Below, in pieces: positions 55,834-64,000 of a DNA stretch of 64,000 bases. This DNA is from Arthrobacter sp. B0490. Its GTDB lineage: Bacteria; Actinomycetota; Actinomycetes; Actinomycetales; Micrococcaceae. A program made the translations under genes and the position numbers. The notes beneath the pieces were generated by a model. The model was given only the letters and a program-made list of their open reading frames with translations. It ran no database searches and was not told where the DNA came from. The stretch's first letter is position 1; every line of letters begins with the position of its first letter. The stretch is taken from contig NZ_PJIR01000008.1 in NCBI RefSeq assembly GCF_002929355.1, positions 124,001-188,000 on the forward strand, given 5' to 3'.

Positions 55834-55892
55834 CGGGCCAGCCTAGCTGCGGTACCGGCCCCGGGCAGGGTCGGCGAGGGGGCCCCGTCGGG

Positions 55893-56690
55893 TCAGTCCC
55901 GCGCGAGGATCTCCAGGCTCGGCATCAGGAACACGCCGCCGTCGGCCCTCGACCAGCTGCGCCACCCCTCCGCCAGCCGCTCGAGGGTGCGCTGATCGGC
56001 CAGACCGCGCTCGAGGGTCTGCCCGGCGAAGGCCGAGTGCAGCACCCGCTCGGCCCAGGACTCCGCGTGGACGCGGCGGTCCTCGACCGTGACGTAGATC
56101 CAGTTCGACGACGACACCTCGACGTCGGCGAACCCCGCCTCGGCCGCCCAGCCAGGGAGGCGGCGTCCGGCGTCGGGCTCGCCCCCGTTGGCGCGGGCGA
56201 GAGTGCGGTAGAGCTCACGCCACTCGTCGAGTTCGCCGACGGCAGGGAACCAGGTCATGGCGCCGAAGTCGGCCTCGCGTGCGGCGACGATCCCGCCGGG
56301 CCGGACGACGCGCCGCATCTCGCGGAGTGCCGCCACGGGGTCGGCCAGGTGCTGCAGGAGCTGGTGCGCGTGGACGACGTCGAACGATTCGTCGGGGACG
56401 TCGAGGTCGTACACGTTGCCCTCGCGGAACGCGATGTTCGCCACGTCGGCGTAGGACCGGGACGCCTGCGCGACGACGTCCGCCGAGCTGTCGACGCCCA
56501 CCACCGAGCCCGGGGCCACGAGGTCGGCGAACCCGGCCGTGATGCTGCCCGGTCCGCAGCCGATGTCCAGTACGTCCAGCCCGGCCTCGAGGAAGGGCTC
56601 GAGGTAGGCGGCCGAGGACGCGACGGTCCGCGCTGCGTGTGCCGTCGTGACGCTCGGGTGGTGTCCGTGGGAGTAGACCTCGTCGTTCAT
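55893..56690 (-). CDS. SAM-dependent methyltransferase (class I)
   Basis: 265 residues. SAM motif VLDIGCGPGSITAGFADL, acidic VVGVDSSADVV, then FDVVHAHQLLQHLADP and MRRVVRPGGIVAARE. Close to UbiE/COQ5-like enzymes; substrate unknown. Confidence 0.9.
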   Translation of the reverse strand: MNDEVYSHGHHPSVTTAHAARTVASSAAYLEPFLEAGLDVLDIGCGPGSITAGFADLVAPGSVVGVDSSADVVAQASRSYADVANIAFREGNVYDLDVPDESFDVVHAHQLLQHLADPVAALREMRRVVRPGGIVAAREADFGAMTWFPAVGELDEWRELYRTLARANGGEPDAGRRLPGWAAEAGFADVEVSSSNWIYVTVEDRRVHAESWAERVLHSAFAGQTLERGLADQRTLERLAEGWRSWSRADGGVFLMPSLEILARD

Positions 56691-56719
56691 GATCCGAAGG
56701 CTAACCGCCGGAAGGGGCC

Positions 56720-57190
56720 TCAGCCAGCGTCCACGTCGTCCAGCGCAACATCCCGGGCCGCGACCGTCGCCTCGGTAACATCCTGCAGCATGTCACGCAG
56801 GAGCTCCAGCTGCTCCTCGGAGTAGCGGTCGAGGGCGGCGTTGATGTGGCGGGCGAGGGGGGCGAACAGCATCGCCCCCGTGGAGCGTGCCTTCTCGGTC
56901 ATCTCGAGGTGGACCTGCCGCCGGTCGACGTCGCTGCGACGCCGGGTCACGTGGCCGGCCGAATCGAGGCGGTCGACGAGGGCCGTCGTGGCGGGCGAAC
57001 TGAGGTTCAGCTCCTCCCGCAGCAGGCCGGGGGTGACGGTGAGCCCGGCACGGGCCGCGCCCATCATGATGCTCAGGGCGTGCAGGTCGGTGCGGTAGAG
57101 GCTGTCGCGCTCGCTCGCGACATCGACGTAGCGGTCCGTCTCGACGGTGAACTGCCGTAACAGTGCCATGAGATCTTCCCTCGCGGCCAT
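56720..57190 (-). CDS. MarR-family transcriptional regulator
   Basis: 156 residues. Winged helix with LREELNLSSPATTALVDRLDSAGHV and the wing TRRRSDVDRRQVHLEMTEKA. Divergent from the MMPL transporter, whose promoter it probably represses. Confidence 0.9.
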   Translation of the reverse strand: MAAREDLMALLRQFTVETDRYVDVASERDSLYRTDLHALSIMMGAARAGLTVTPGLLREELNLSSPATTALVDRLDSAGHVTRRRSDVDRRQVHLEMTEKARSTGAMLFAPLARHINAALDRYSEEQLELLRDMLQDVTEATVAARDVALDDVDAG

Positions 57191-57226
57191 GGGTCCTCGC
57201 CTTCTTTCCCCTTCAGTTTAGGCCGG

Positions 57227-57269
57227 TTACAATTATCTCCACCATAGATATACTTTGTCATAGAGATAA
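57227..57269. promoter_or_regulatory. Overlapping divergent promoters and palindrome for marR and the MMPL gene
   Basis: Plus strand: -35 TTACAA (57227-57232), 16 bases, -10 TATACT (57249-57254). Minus strand: -10-like GATAAT and -35-like ATGACA, 18 bases apart. Arms TTATCTC (57233-57239) and GAGATAA (57263-57269) frame the region. The patch is strikingly AT-rich and suited to a MarR dimer. Confidence 0.6.
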
Positions 57270-57291
57270 CTTCGGGAAGGCAGGGAAGTCC

Positions 57292-59445
57292 ATGAAGAGC
57301 AGGTGGTTGAGGGTGCTGTTGCCCGCGGTCGTCGTCCTGGTCTGGCTGATCGGGGCGGCGGTCGGCGGGCCCACGTTCGGACGGCTCGAGGAGGTCTCGA
57401 GCAACGACCAGGCGTCGTTCCTGCCCGCGAGCGCCGAGTCGACGGAGGCGGGCGAACTGCAGCAGCGCTTCAGCGACTCCGATGCCGTCCCCGCAGTGAT
57501 TCTCGCCGAATCGGACACGGCGATCGAGCCGCAGGACCTCGGCCCCTTCGAGGACCTCGCCGCCAGGCTCGGGGAGGTCGAAGGGCTCGAACCGCCGGCC
57601 GCGGGTGCACCGGCGGTGGCCGGGCCGGTCCCGTCCGAGGACGGGTTCGCCGTCCAGTACATCGCCTTCGTCTCCTCCGACGCGGAACTCGCGGAGGTGG
57701 TCGGCGAGTTGCGCACCATCCTCGACGACGACCTGCCCGACGGCGTGACCGGGTACGTCACCGGACCCGCGGGCTTCGCCAACGACCTCGTCGGGGCGTT
57801 CGGCGGGATCGACGGCATCCTGCTCGGCGTGGCGCTCGGTGCGGTGTTCATCATCCTCCTCGCCGTGTACCGCTCGGTCGTGCTGCCGTTCCTCGTCCTG
57901 CTGACCTCGGTGTTCGCGCTGGCGACGTCGATCCTGCTGGTCTTCTGGCTCGCGACGCTCGACGTGATCCAGCTCAGCGGCCAGAGCCAGGGCATCCTCT
58001 CGATCCTCGTGATCGGCGCCGCCACGGACTACGCGCTGCTGCTCGTCGCCCGGTTCCGGGAGGCGCTCATGGAGAACGAGACGAAGTGGGAGGCCATGCG
58101 CGCGGCCTACCGCGGTTCGTTCGAGCCGATCCTCGCCTCCGGCGCCACCGTGATCCTCGGCCTGTTGTGCCTGCTCTTCTCGGATCTCAACTCGAACCGG
58201 AGCCTCGGGCCGATCGCCGCCATCGGCATCGCCTTCTCGCTCGCCGCGGCACTCACGCTCCTCCCCGCGCTCCTCCTCCTGTTCGGCAGGGTGGCCTTCT
58301 GGCCCCTGCTCCCGCGCTACGACCCCGAGTCGGCCGCCGTCGTCGCCCCGCACCACGGCAGGCATGCCGCGGCGACCGACGCCGGGCCGGAGACCGGGCT
58401 CGAACGGCTGAAGGGGCTCTGGCGGCGCGTGGCCCTGCTCGTCGGACGCCGCCCGCGCGTGCTGTGGATCGCGTCACTGCTCATCCTGGTGGCGGGCGCC
58501 CTCGGGCTGACCCAGCTGCAGGCCAACGGCGTCCCGCAGTCCGCCCTGATCCTGACGCCGTCCAACGCGGTCGACGGCCAGGAGGCCCTCGCCCGCCACT
58601 TCGACGCCGGCTCCGGGAGTCCCGTCTACGTCATCGCCCCGGACGCCGATCAGGAGGCCGTGCTCGACGTCGTCTCGGCGCAGCAGGGCATCTCCGACGC
58701 CGCCCTGACCGCCGACCCGGGCGGCGCCGCCGTCGTCGAGGACGGGCAGGTCCTCATCAGCGGCACGCTCGAGTACCAGGCCGACTCCGAGCAGGCGGAG
58801 GACGTGGTCCGCGGGCTGCGGACCGCGCTCGACGACGCCGGCGGAGGAAACGCGCTGGTGGGCGGTGTCACGGCGGTGGCGATCGACACGAACGACACCG
58901 CGCTCGCCGACCTCGTCAAGATCATCCCGATCGTCCTCGCAGTCATCCTCGTCGTGCTGATCATCCTGCTCCGTTCCGTGCTCGCACCGGTCCTCCTCGT
59001 GGCCAGCGTGGCCCTCTCCTATGCCACGGCCCTCGGTGTCTCGGCGGTGGTGTTCAACACCGTCCTCGGGTTCGAGGGGGCCGACGCGTCGGTGCCGCTG
59101 TTCGGCTTCGTGTTCCTGGTGGCCCTGGGAGTGGACTACAACATCTTCCTGATGACCCGGGTCCGGGAGGAGTCCCTCCGGATCGGCACGCGGCCCGGCA
59201 TCCTGCGCGGGCTCGGGGTCACCGGCGGGGTCATCACCTCCGCAGGCGTGGTGCTCGCCGCGACCTTCGCGGCGCTCGGTGTCATCCCGGTGCTGTTCCT
59301 CGCGCAGATCGCCTTCATCGTGGCGTTCGGCGTGCTGCTCGACACCGTGCTGGTGCGGTCGCTGCTGATCCCCGCGCTGGCCTACGACATCGGGCCGAGG
59401 ATCTGGTGGCCGTCCAAGCTGGGCACGGTGCCGTCCCCGCGGTAG
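57292..59445 (+). CDS. MMPL-family RND transporter
   Basis: 717 residues. Two repeats of an extracellular loop plus five to six helices: one N-terminal helix, loop about 30-170, helices about 180-345, then a second loop and helices about 545-700. Family stretches: GAATDYALLLVARFREAL and FGFVFLVALGVDYNIFLMTR, with the proton-relay Asp-Tyr pairs. Likely exports a lipid or drug; induction by relief of MarR repression is inferred. Confidence 0.92.
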   Translation: MKSRWLRVLLPAVVVLVWLIGAAVGGPTFGRLEEVSSNDQASFLPASAESTEAGELQQRFSDSDAVPAVILAESDTAIEPQDLGPFEDLAARLGEVEGLEPPAAGAPAVAGPVPSEDGFAVQYIAFVSSDAELAEVVGELRTILDDDLPDGVTGYVTGPAGFANDLVGAFGGIDGILLGVALGAVFIILLAVYRSVVLPFLVLLTSVFALATSILLVFWLATLDVIQLSGQSQGILSILVIGAATDYALLLVARFREALMENETKWEAMRAAYRGSFEPILASGATVILGLLCLLFSDLNSNRSLGPIAAIGIAFSLAAALTLLPALLLLFGRVAFWPLLPRYDPESAAVVAPHHGRHAAATDAGPETGLERLKGLWRRVALLVGRRPRVLWIASLLILVAGALGLTQLQANGVPQSALILTPSNAVDGQEALARHFDAGSGSPVYVIAPDADQEAVLDVVSAQQGISDAALTADPGGAAVVEDGQVLISGTLEYQADSEQAEDVVRGLRTALDDAGGGNALVGGVTAVAIDTNDTALADLVKIIPIVLAVILVVLIILLRSVLAPVLLVASVALSYATALGVSAVVFNTVLGFEGADASVPLFGFVFLVALGVDYNIFLMTRVREESLRIGTRPGILRGLGVTGGVITSAGVVLAATFAALGVIPVLFLAQIAFIVAFGVLLDTVLVRSLLIPALAYDIGPRIWWPSKLGTVPSPR

Positions 59446-59482
59446 CCCGCCGGATCGGTCCTGCGGCCCTGCGTCGGCACAG

Positions 59483-59523
59483 CGGGCGGGGGCGGCTCCG
59501 GTCGGTGTCCGACGCCCCGCCCG
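59483..59523 (+). terminator. Hairpin after the MMPL gene
   Basis: Arms CGGGCGGGG and CCCCGCCCG with partial pairing of the flanking CACA/TGTG; 38 bases after the stop. The gap 59446-59657 holds nothing else supported. Confidence 0.55.
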
Positions 59524-59657
59524 TGTGTGCCACGAGTGCCATCGGCGTCCGGGCGCTGGACGTCTCCTGCACAGCGGCCGCACAGCTTCCGAAAAGGAGC
59601 GCGCTAGGTGCGGGCGGCACAGTGGAGGAACAACGACCGATCCACCTGGAGGACACC

Positions 59658-59909
59658 ATGATCAGCTATCGCCCCACCCCCGACCTCGCGCCCGGACGCA
59701 GGGGCCTGCGGGCCGCGCTGGGTGCGATGGCGCTGGCCGCGGTGCTCGGCACCACGGCGTTCGCCCCGGCGAGCGCCGGGGCCGCTCCCGCGGCGGATGC
59801 GCACGCCGTCGTCGTCGCCGCCGCGCCTGCCGAACAGGCGATCGTCCGCCGTCAGGACACGGGCGGTTCGCTCGACCGAGGCGCCGCCGCCGGCCCCCTG
59901 CGGGCCTGA
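59658..59909 (+). CDS. Small secreted protein, unknown function
   Basis: 83 residues, strong GGAGG site. Twin-Arg-containing N-terminus (PGRRGLRAALGAMALAAVL) leads to a signal-peptide-like helix and a likely cleavage after APASAGAAPA. The mature part is about 35 residues, Ala-rich, no Cys. It precedes a two-component system by about 105 bases. Confidence 0.55.
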   Translation: MISYRPTPDLAPGRRGLRAALGAMALAAVLGTTAFAPASAGAAPAADAHAVVVAAAPAEQAIVRRQDTGGSLDRGAAAGPLRA

Positions 59910-60014
59910 CCGTCCCGTCGCCCGCCGTCCGCCGTGGTGGATACTGGACCGCAATGCCCCGCCCGGCCCGCGCCGGTCCCCCAGGACGACCTCCGACGCT
60001 TTCAGGAAGACCCG

Positions 60015-60764
60015 ATGGCCGACGCCTCGCACCACTCCATGACCGACAACCTGCCGCGCCTCGCGCACCCCGACGGCAGCCCCATCCGGGCGCTCGTGGT
60101 GGACGACGAGACGAGCCTCGCGGAACTCGTCAGCATGGGCCTGCGCATGGCCGGCTGGAGCGTGACGACGGCGAACGACGGCCGCACCGCGGTGTCCGCC
60201 GCGCGGGACTTCCGCCCCGACGTCCTGGTCCTCGATGTCATGATGCCGGGGGTGGACGGTATCGAGGCGCTGAAGAAGATCCGCGCCTTCGCACCGAACG
60301 TCCCCGCACTGTTCCTCACCGCGAAGGACGCCGTGCAGGACCGCATCTCCGGGCTGTCCGCGGGCGGCGACGACTACGTCACGAAGCCCTTCAGCATGGA
60401 GGAGCTGATGCTGCGCCTCCATCGCCTCGTCCAGCGCTCGGGCGTCGCGGCGTCCGATTCCGCCGAACTGGTCGTCGGTGACCTCGTGATGAACGTCGAC
60501 ACGCGCGAGGTCACGCGTGGCGGCGACGACATCGCCCTGACCTCCACCCAGTGGGAGCTGCTGCGCTACCTGATGGAGAACCCGCGCCGCGTGGTCAGCA
60601 AGTCGCAGATCCTCGACAACGTCTGGAACTACGATTTCGGCGGCCAGGCGAACATCGTCGAGCTCTACATCTCCTACCTCCGCAAGAAGATCGACGTCGG
60701 GCGCACGCCCATGATCCACACGGTGCGCGGCGCCGGGTACGTCCTCAAGCCCGCAGCTCCGTGA
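60015..60764 (+). CDS. OmpR-family response regulator
   Basis: 249 residues from MADASHHSMT with an AGGAAG site. Receiver with Asp74 in VLVLDVMMPG, Lys in VTKPFSMEEL; winged-helix DNA-binding domain with LTSTQWELLRYLMENP and YISYLRKKIDVG. Pairs with the overlapping kinase gene. Signal and targets unknown. Confidence 0.93.
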   Translation: MADASHHSMTDNLPRLAHPDGSPIRALVVDDETSLAELVSMGLRMAGWSVTTANDGRTAVSAARDFRPDVLVLDVMMPGVDGIEALKKIRAFAPNVPALFLTAKDAVQDRISGLSAGGDDYVTKPFSMEELMLRLHRLVQRSGVAASDSAELVVGDLVMNVDTREVTRGGDDIALTSTQWELLRYLMENPRRVVSKSQILDNVWNYDFGGQANIVELYISYLRKKIDVGRTPMIHTVRGAGYVLKPAAP

Positions 60765-62293
60765 CGGCTCCCGGCACCCCCCGGGCCCGCCCGGCGGCAG
60801 GCCGCAGGCAGCTCCACCTGCGGACCAAGCTGATCCTCGCGACGCTCGCCCTCCTCACGACGATCTGCATGGCGATCGGTGTCCTCAGCCACCTCGCGAT
60901 GAGCACCTACCTCACCGGGCAGCTCGACGATGCCCTCACCCCCGCCGCAGGTCGGGCGGGGTTCCCCGGCGGTCGCCCTCCCGGCGACGACCAGCGACCC
61001 TCGCGTGACGTCGATCCGGAGAACGCGGCCGGGCAGCGCCCCGGGACCCTCAACGCGGTGTTCGACGCAGGCGACGTGCGGAGCTCCGCCCTCGTGCAGG
61101 ACGACGGCAGCACCGATCCCCTCGCCGCCGCGGACCTCGACCTGCTGGCAGGCCTCGATCCGGTGGCAGGCCCCGAGGAACTGACCCTGAGCACCGGCCA
61201 CTACCGTGTGGATGCGGCGGTCCTCCCCGGTGACGCCGGCGGCTCCGGCGGGGGCGTCCTGGTCACGGGCCTCTCCACGACCGAGCGCGACAGCACGCTC
61301 GTGTCCCTCGACATCACCGTCGCAGGCCTCTCCCTCGCCGGCCTGGTGCTCACCGGACTCGCCGGGACCGTGATCATCCGCCGGTCGCTGCGTCCGCTCG
61401 AGGAACTGTCCGCCGTCGCGACCTCCGTCTCGCAGTTGCCCCTCTCCTCGGGGGAGGTGGCCGTCCCCGTCCGTGTCCCTCCGGCCGTGGCACGGCCCGG
61501 TACGGAGGTCGGGACCGTCGGGCTGGCCCTCAACGGGATGATCGACCACGTCACGAGTGCCCTCCGGGAACGCCACGCGAGCGAGCTCAAGGTCCGCCAG
61601 TTCGTGGCCGACGCCAGTCACGAGCTCCGCACGCCCCTCACCTCGATCCGCGGGTACACCGAGCTCGTCCTCATGAGCGAGGCGGTCAGCCCGTCCGGAC
61701 GGGCCGCGCTCGAGCGCGTGGACAGCGAATCGAGGCGCATGTCCTCGCTCGTCGAGGACCTCCTGCTCCTCGCGCGCCTCGACGAGGGCCAGCGCGGAGA
61801 GGCGACCGACGTCGACCTCACCGAACTCGTGATTGAGACGACGAGCGACGCCCGGGTCGCGGCCCCGGGGTACTCCTGGAGCCTCGACCTGCCCGCCGAG
61901 CCCGTCGAGGTGCTGGCCGTCGAAGCGGAAGTCCGGCAGGTGCTCATCAACCTGCTGTCCAACGCGCACAAGCACACGCCCCCGGGCACTGCCATCGCCA
62001 CGGCCCTCACCGTCACGGGTGGCACGGTCAGCATCACCGTCACCGACTCCGGGCCGGGGATCGATCCCGCGCTCCTCGACACCATCTTCACGAGGTTCAG
62101 CAGGGGCGACGCCGCCCGATCGGCGAACGCCGGCAGCACCGGGCTCGGACTCGCCATCGTCCAGGCGCTCGTGGAAGCCAACGGTGGGGGGATCAGCGTG
62201 AGCAGCGCGCCCGGCCGCACACGGTTCCGGGTGGACCTGCCGCTCGGCCGGCCGTCTTCCCCTGCGGGCCACGCCGTACGGCGGAACCCCTAG
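60761..62293 (+). CDS. Sensor histidine kinase
   Basis: 510 residues from GTG 60761, overlapping the regulator stop. Two membrane helices (TKLILATLALLTTICMAIGV and ITVAGLSLAGLVLTGLAGTV) flank an extracellular sensor of about 150 residues rich in Asp, Gly and Pro. HAMP, then phospho-His in FVADASHELRTPLTS, ATP-binding motifs LLSNAHKHTPPGTA, TDSGPGID and GLGLAIVQALVEANGG. Confidence 0.93.
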   Translation: MTAPGTPRARPAAGRRQLHLRTKLILATLALLTTICMAIGVLSHLAMSTYLTGQLDDALTPAAGRAGFPGGRPPGDDQRPSRDVDPENAAGQRPGTLNAVFDAGDVRSSALVQDDGSTDPLAAADLDLLAGLDPVAGPEELTLSTGHYRVDAAVLPGDAGGSGGGVLVTGLSTTERDSTLVSLDITVAGLSLAGLVLTGLAGTVIIRRSLRPLEELSAVATSVSQLPLSSGEVAVPVRVPPAVARPGTEVGTVGLALNGMIDHVTSALRERHASELKVRQFVADASHELRTPLTSIRGYTELVLMSEAVSPSGRAALERVDSESRRMSSLVEDLLLLARLDEGQRGEATDVDLTELVIETTSDARVAAPGYSWSLDLPAEPVEVLAVEAEVRQVLINLLSNAHKHTPPGTAIATALTVTGGTVSITVTDSGPGIDPALLDTIFTRFSRGDAARSANAGSTGLGLAIVQALVEANGGGISVSSAPGRTRFRVDLPLGRPSSPAGHAVRRNP

Positions 62294-62371
62294 GGTCCGG
62301 CGGGAGGCGCGGGAAATTTAAGGTGCCCGTGGCGTGGCGCTTATACGCGTGAAGCTCGCTACCCTCTACGT

Positions 62372-62665
62372 ATGGACGACATCGCCGCTTTTCTGGACGC
62401 ACGCATCACCGAGGACGAGAATGCGGCCCGTAGGGGCAGCCTCCCGGAGGAAGTGTGGGGGGTAGGGGGCTGGTACGACCCCCAGCGCGTCCTCGCGGAG
62501 TGCGAGGGCAAGCGTGAGCTCCTCCGCTACGCCGTCATGGAGCTCGACACGCGCCACAGCGCGGGTGTCCTCCGCCTGCTCGCCCGTCCGTGGGCGGGCC
62601 ACGCCGAGTACCGGGCCGAGTGGCGGGCCGCGGCGGGGGCAGGATTGAAGGACCTCACGGCGTAG
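62372..62665 (+). CDS. DUF6221-like small protein
   Basis: 97 residues: MDDIAAFLDARITEDENAA, YDPQRVLAECEGKRELL and LLARPWAGHAEYRAEWR, the pattern of DUF6221 proteins seen in actinomycetes and their phages. Function unknown. Weak ribosome site. Confidence 0.7.
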   Translation: MDDIAAFLDARITEDENAARRGSLPEEVWGVGGWYDPQRVLAECEGKRELLRYAVMELDTRHSAGVLRLLARPWAGHAEYRAEWRAAAGAGLKDLTA

Positions 62666-62801
62666 CGCCGGGGGGTCGAGGCCCGCGCCATCGGCCCGGA
62701 CCTGCCCCGGACGCAGGGCCGGCACTGCCGACGGGAGCTCCGGTGACCACGGGTCGGTATCCTTCCGCAAGCTTTGCGCAAGAACATCGAGGGACTGCTC
62801 C

Positions 62802-63284
62802 GTGCGGGGTGCGGGTCACTACCCTTGGACTGTGCCCATCCACCCCGTCCCGCCTATCCCTGGCCGGCACCAGGACCGTGGCGTCGCGCCCCTCGGGGGA
62901 GACGTCGAAGTCCCGGACGCGCCCGGGAAGGCCGTGCAGGTCCTCGACCCGCGCGTCCTGCAGGAGATGGAGCGCGACTTCTCCGACCCGGCGGCCGTGC
63001 ACCGGTTCGCCCGCGATTTCTGTGCCGGGCTGGCGGGGAAGATCGACCGGCTGGACCTTCGGATCGCGGAGGGGGATCCCCGCGGCGCCGAGGACGCCGT
63101 GCTGAGCGTGACAGCGTCGTCAGCGATGGTGGGAGCCCTGCGCCTCGTCCAGGCAGGACGGACGACCCACCGCCTGATCGTGGCCGGGAACCTCGACGGT
63201 GCCCGGCGCACCGTGGCGCTGCTGCGTGCCTGCGCTGCCGGGACCGTCAGCGAACTCCGGGACATCTACCCCGAACACCCATGA
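62802..63284 (+). CDS. Hpt-like protein without the phospho-accepting His
   Basis: 160 residues from GTG 62802 (GAGGG eight bases upstream); GTG 62832 is an alternative. Helical C-terminal part (about 55-155): FARDFCAGLAGKIDRLDLRIA and DAVLSVTASSAMVGALRLVQ, matching Hpt proteins of related bacteria. Where an Hpt has His-x-Leu-Lys-Gly-Ser, this one has LSVTAS, so it may be a non-phosphorylated adaptor. It converges with the partial response regulator, eight bases apart. Confidence 0.6.
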   Translation: MRGAGHYPWTVPIHPVPPIPGRHQDRGVAPLGGDVEVPDAPGKAVQVLDPRVLQEMERDFSDPAAVHRFARDFCAGLAGKIDRLDLRIAEGDPRGAEDAVLSVTASSAMVGALRLVQAGRTTHRLIVAGNLDGARRTVALLRACAAGTVSELRDIYPEHP

Positions 63285-63291
63285 CGCCGGT

Positions 63292-64000
63292 TCAGCGCGA
63301 CGTGGCGCTCCCCGGCACGATCCGGAAGCCGACACCACGTACGGTGACGATCACATCCGGATCCCCTTTCGTCCGGGCGAGCTTCTGGCGGAGGTTGGCG
63401 ATGTGCACCTCGATGGCCCGCTCGTCCGTGCGGCTCACGAAGTTGTAGCCGCGGTAGTCCCGGCCCCGCGACACACGCACCAGCTCCTCCTTGGTCCGCA
63501 CGGCACCGTTGCTGCGCATCAGTTCGTGGAGGAGATTGAACTCGGTCTTCGTGAGCGGCAACTCGACACCGGCACAACTCGCCGTGCGGGCCTCGCCGTC
63601 CACGACGAGGATGCCGTTGCGCAGGAGGGTGTCGGACAGCTCCCGCGGATCGTCCTCGGTGCGGACGGGGGCAGCGGCGGGCGAGGCGGACCGCGCCGAC
63701 GGGTGCTGCGCCACCTGCTCGGCCCGGGGCCTGCGGAGCATCGCGTCGATACGGGCCCGCAGTTCGCGGGGGCGGAACGGCTTCAGGACGTAGTCGTCGG
63801 CGCCGGCCTGGAGGGCGGTCAGGATGTCGAGCTCGTCGTCGCGACCGCTCAGGACGATCACGTAGCAGTCGGTGGTGGAGCGGATCCGCCGCAGCACCTC
63901 GTAGCCGTCGATGTCCGGTAGCCCGATGTCGAGCGTCACCACTGTCGGATGTTCCTGCCGGACGACGTCGACGCCCTCCCGGCCCGTGGCCGCACCGGTG
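63292..64000 (-). CDS. OmpR-family response regulator (partial, 5' end beyond window)
   Basis: About 236 residues are visible; the N-terminus of the receiver lies past the right edge. Receiver with the phospho-Asp in VVTLDIGLPDIDGYEV, Lys in VLKPFRPREL; an Ala/Ser-rich linker; DNA-binding domain LTKTEFNLLHELMRS, IEVHIANLRQKLAR and VRGVGFRIV. Confidence 0.93.
   Translation of the reverse strand, partial: TGAATGREGVDVVRQEHPTVVTLDIGLPDIDGYEVLRRIRSTTDCYVIVLSGRDDELDILTALQAGADDYVLKPFRPRELRARIDAMLRRPRAEQVAQHPSARSASPAAAPVRTEDDPRELSDTLLRNGILVVDGEARTASCAGVELPLTKTEFNLLHELMRSNGAVRTKEELVRVSRGRDYRGYNFVSRTDERAIEVHIANLRQKLARTKGDPDVIVTVRGVGFRIVPGSATSR

Overview
The window is very GC-rich DNA with tightly packed genes, frequent GTG starts and many 4-base ATGA/GTGA gene overlaps. 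Gene content points to a high-GC Gram-positive (Actinobacteria), most like Micrococcaceae (Arthrobacter and relatives): a LpqY-SugABC-type trehalose importer, an Mrp antiporter with fused A and B subunits, arsenate reductases of the low-molecular-weight phosphatase fold, an ArsR with an N-terminal Cys-Cys pair, a SAM-IV-like riboswitch and GAF/ANTAR regulators. Nothing looks like a prophage, transposon or CRISPR array. The genus is inference from content.

Layout. 1-3310: lpqY-sugABC-type sugar importer (minus). 3470-7117: panD, tRNA-Gly, a protealysin-like metalloprotease with its emfourin-type inhibitor, kynA, dcd. 7168-8556: Atg22/UMF1-type MFS transporter. 8711-15010: Mrp Na+/H+ antiporter operon mrpACDEFG. 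15078-18289: LuxR-type regulator and FAD-linked oxidase. 18422-25811: a signalling block with a lone receiver protein, a GAF protein with an unrecognised N-terminal domain, a TetR regulator, a LOV-GGDEF-EAL protein, an ANTAR remnant, a double alpha/beta-hydrolase and a small membrane protein. 25926-28522: pterin dehydratase/VOC fusion, FAD monooxygenase and UBP-type zinc finger. 28608-34270: divergent arsenic resistance locus. 34403-37736: CycA-type permease, a frameshifted FUSC-family gene, small membrane proteins. 37889-40949: TPP riboswitch and ykoEDC. 41064-43772: amino-acid ABC importer behind a SAM riboswitch. 43880-44758: pabC. 44793-49545: ytfQRT-yjfF sugar importer. 49687-55833: small proteins, GNAT, GAF-ANTAR, a second GAF paralogue, a kinase-PabB fusion, LysE exporter, LMW phosphatase. 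55893-59445: methyltransferase, then MarR divergent from an MMPL transporter. 59658-64000: small secreted protein, OmpR-type two-component system, DUF6221-like protein, Hpt-like protein and a partial response regulator.

How parts work together. A TetR regulator (19889-20671) has a 25-bp inverted repeat in its own promoter region, and almost the same repeat lies about 5 kb away upstream of the small membrane protein and double hydrolase. This suggests a regulon spanning the light/c-di-GMP gene and the hydrolase. Two GAF proteins 32 kb apart share an N-terminal module I do not recognise. Two riboswitches tie the transporters behind them to thiamine and to S-adenosylmethionine. The arsenic locus contains three different ArsC-like proteins, a severed thioredoxin reductase C-terminus and a flavoprotein with a Cys-rich tail.
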